7,708 nucleotides of DNA from an uncultured Eubacteriales bacterium (GTDB lineage Bacteria; Bacillota; Clostridia; Oscillospirales; Acutalibacteraceae). Below, one piece after another: positions 6,013 through 7,708 of this stretch (positions within the stretch are counted from its first letter, which is position 1; every line of letters begins with the position of its first letter). The DNA is taken from positions 1 to 7,708 of the forward strand of contig CAKTXU010000078.1 in the NCBI GenBank assembly GCA_934630995.1. Reading direction: 5' to 3'. A program made the position numbers and the translations under genes. The notes below the pieces were generated by a model, which worked only from the letters and a program-made list of their open reading frames with translations, made no database searches and was not told where the DNA came from.

Positions 6013-6705
6013 ATGAATTATTCCCATGAAGTGGAACAAATGTGCATCGTCAAAAAGGGCCCGCATCATGGCCCCGCTCCCATCCCGGAGGAGGGCAGAT
6101 GGGTGGAGTCCACCCAAATCACCGATATTTCCGGTCTGTCTCATGGCGTAGGCTGGTGTGCTCCTCAGCAGGGCGCCTGCAAGCTGACCCTGAACGTGAA
6201 AAACGGTATTGTCGAGGAAGCCCTGGTCGAGACTATCGGCTGCTCGGGCATGACCCATTCCGCCGCTATGGCCGCCGAAGTGCTGCCGGGTAAAACGCTG
6301 CTGGAATGCTTGAATACCGATCTGGTCTGCGACGCCATCAATGTGGCCATGCGGGAGCTGTTCCTCCAATTGGTTTACGGCCGCAGCCAGTCCGCCTTCT
6401 CCGAGGACGGTCTGCCCATCGGCGCTGGCCTTGAGGATCTGGGTAAAGGACTCCGCTCCCAGGTTGGTACGATGTTTTCCACCAAGGCCAAAGGTGTCCG
6501 TTATCTGGAAATGGCGGAAGGCTATGTCACCAAGCTCGCCTTGGATGAGGAAGGCGAGGTTATCGGCTATCAGTTCGTTCGCCTGGGCAAGATGATGGAG
6601 GATATCCGTCACGGCATGGAGCCCGGCGACGCCTATACCAAAAATATCGGTCAGTACGGCCGCTTCGACGGAGCCGCCAAGTACATCGACCCCCGCGAAG
6701 AATAA
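6013..6705 (+). CDS. NifU-like iron-sulfur cluster scaffold family protein paired with GGGtGRT
   Basis: This 230-residue soluble protein contains an IscU/NifU-N-like core at about residues 45-120. GACKLTLNVKNGIVEEALVETIGCSGMTHSAAMA matches the scaffold pattern in which a strand-turn-strand leads to a G-C-(G/S) cysteine, here C77. Further cysteines are C11, C49, C56, C99 and C106; none occurs after residue 106. The third cluster cysteine of IscU (the H-C-S helix) is therefore missing at its usual C-terminal place, and the roughly 110-residue C-terminal part (GLEDLGKGLRSQVGTMFSTKAKGVRYLEMAEGYV onward) is not one I recognise from ordinary NifU or IscU. The N-terminus has a notable KKGPHHGPAPIP segment (15-25). 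AAAGGAG lies 7 bases before the ATG. The GGGtGRT gene follows after 15 bases. A role in metal or Fe-S handling is family inference, not shown. Confidence 0.75.
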   Translation: MNYSHEVEQMCIVKKGPHHGPAPIPEEGRWVESTQITDISGLSHGVGWCAPQQGACKLTLNVKNGIVEEALVETIGCSGMTHSAAMAAEVLPGKTLLECLNTDLVCDAINVAMRELFLQLVYGRSQSAFSEDGLPIGAGLEDLGKGLRSQVGTMFSTKAKGVRYLEMAEGYVTKLALDEEGEVIGYQFVRLGKMMEDIRHGMEPGDAYTKNIGQYGRFDGAAKYIDPREE

Positions 6706-6720
6706 GAGGAGGACGGACAA

Positions 6721-7708
6721 ATGGCTAACGATGTCAAATTTGAAGGCAAAGAGAGACGCATGGCCAAAATAGAAGAATTTTTGGCTAAAAACGGCCTGGG
6801 CTCTATGGAGGAGTGCCGGGACCTGTGCCTGAGCAAAGGGATCGATGTGGATGCCATCGTCAAGGGTGTGCAGCCCATCGCGTTTGAAAACGCCGTTTGG
6901 GCGTATACGCTGGGTGTGGCACTGGCCATTAAGCGGGGCGTAACCGATGCCGCCGAAGCTTCCGCCGTTATCGGCGAGGGGCTGCAGGCTTTCTGCGTAC
7001 CCGGTTCTGTGGCCGAGCAGCGCAAGGTCGGCCTGGGTCACGGCAATCTTGGTAAAATGCTTCTGTCAGAGGAGACCAGCTGCTTTGCCTTCCTGGCCGG
7101 TCATGAGTCCTTTGCCGCCGCAGAAGGCGCCATCGGTATCGCGCGGACGGCCAACAAGGTTCGCAAAAATCCGTTGAGAGTTATCCTGAACGGCCTTGGT
7201 AAAGATGCCGCCTATATCATCAGCCGGATCAACGGCTTCACCTTTGTAGAAACCGAATTTGATTTCTATACCGGAGAACTGAAAATTGTCAAAGAGAAGG
7301 CCTTCTCCGACGGTGAACGCGCCAAGGTCAAGTGCTATGGTGCAAATGATGTGCTCGAGGGCGTGGCGATTATGCAACATGAGGGGGTGGAGGTTTCCAT
7401 CACCGGTAACTCCACCAACCCCACCCGTTTCCAGCACCTGGTGGCTGGCACCTATAAGAAGTGGGCTATTGAGAATAACAAAAAATACTTCTCCGTAGCT
7501 TCCGGCGGCGGCACAGGCCGTACCCTGCATCCCGACAACGTGGCGGCCGGTCCCGCTTCCTATGGCTTGACCGACTCCATGGGCCGTATGCACGGCGACG
7601 CCCAGTTTGCCGGATCTTCCTCCGTGCCCGCCCACGTGGAAATGATGGGCCTCATCGGCATGGGCAACAACCCCATGGTCGGCGCTACCGTTGCCTGCGC
7701 TGTTGCTG
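6721..7708 (+). CDS. GGGtGRT-family protein of unknown function, partial at right edge
   Basis: The first 329 codons of this gene are visible; the frame is open to the end of the window. The family-naming motif is exact: GGGTGRT at residues 262-268, followed by a highly conserved-looking stretch (LHPDNVAAGPASYGL, then MGRMHGDAQFAGSSSVPAHVEMMGLIGMGNNPMVGA). I know of no established function; the family is named for its motif and often neighbours a NifU-like gene, as here. Cysteines are C32, C36, C92, C121, C205 and C326, and histidines cluster in the C-terminal third (H270, H291, H306), so metal binding is conceivable. There is no signal peptide or clear membrane span. GAGGAGG (6706-6712) sits 8 bases before the ATG, in the same transcript as the NifU-like gene. 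Family members are, from memory, about 330 residues, so only a few codons should be missing. Confidence 0.85.
   Translation, partial: MANDVKFEGKERRMAKIEEFLAKNGLGSMEECRDLCLSKGIDVDAIVKGVQPIAFENAVWAYTLGVALAIKRGVTDAAEASAVIGEGLQAFCVPGSVAEQRKVGLGHGNLGKMLLSEETSCFAFLAGHESFAAAEGAIGIARTANKVRKNPLRVILNGLGKDAAYIISRINGFTFVETEFDFYTGELKIVKEKAFSDGERAKVKCYGANDVLEGVAIMQHEGVEVSITGNSTNPTRFQHLVAGTYKKWAIENNKKYFSVASGGGTGRTLHPDNVAAGPASYGLTDSMGRMHGDAQFAGSSSVPAHVEMMGLIGMGNNPMVGATVACAVA

Noticed and set aside
5851..7041. 396-codon open frame on the minus strand across the NifU-like and GGGtGRT genes
   Set aside because: It spans two well-supported plus-strand genes, their ribosome sites and the leader; the product resembles nothing recognisable.

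Overview
The window reads as a piece of chromosome from an anaerobic Clostridia-class Firmicute with moderately high GC, plausibly a gut Oscillospiraceae/Ruminococcaceae-type organism. That assignment is an inference. It rests on strong GGAGG-type ribosome binding sites, a 444-residue Bacillus-type glutamine synthetase, an ECF vitamin transporter S component, a TatD-associated radical SAM protein and a NifU-like/GGGtGRT gene pair. I see no tRNA, rRNA, CRISPR array, insertion sequence or phage gene.

Layout. (1) 1-389, minus strand: a UspA/KdpD-type universal stress domain protein, cut by the left edge and read from a TTG start. (2) 390-618: a divergent intergenic region with promoters facing both ways. 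The rightward promoter carries a perfect 7+3+7 inverted repeat between its -35 and -10 boxes, typical of a repressor operator. (3) 619-2625: a tight three-gene operon of pyridoxine/pyridoxamine kinase, ECF S component and small radical SAM protein, closed by a terminator at 2667-2701. (4) 2858-4075: a monocistronic GH28-like parallel beta-helix protein without a signal peptide. (5) 4219-5553: glnA (GSI-alpha) with its own promoter, an unusual direct repeat upstream and a strong terminator at 5560-5589. (6) 5590-6012: about 420 bases without a convincing gene. It holds several hairpins, then a promoter with a perfect TATAAT box and a roughly 95-base structured leader. (7) 6013-7708: a NifU-like scaffold protein followed 15 bases later by a GGGtGRT-family protein that runs off the right edge close to its expected end.

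How the parts work together. The B6 kinase and S component fit a vitamin B6 uptake-and-trapping unit: import through the ECF module, then phosphorylation in the cytoplasm. The radical SAM enzyme is a less expected partner. Glutamine synthetase assimilates ammonium and keeps the residues of a feedback-inhibited Gram-positive enzyme. The NifU-like/GGGtGRT pair is the least understood part and the best candidate for an undescribed system: a cysteine-bearing scaffold-like protein tied to a highly conserved protein with no function I know of, behind a leader that looks regulated.
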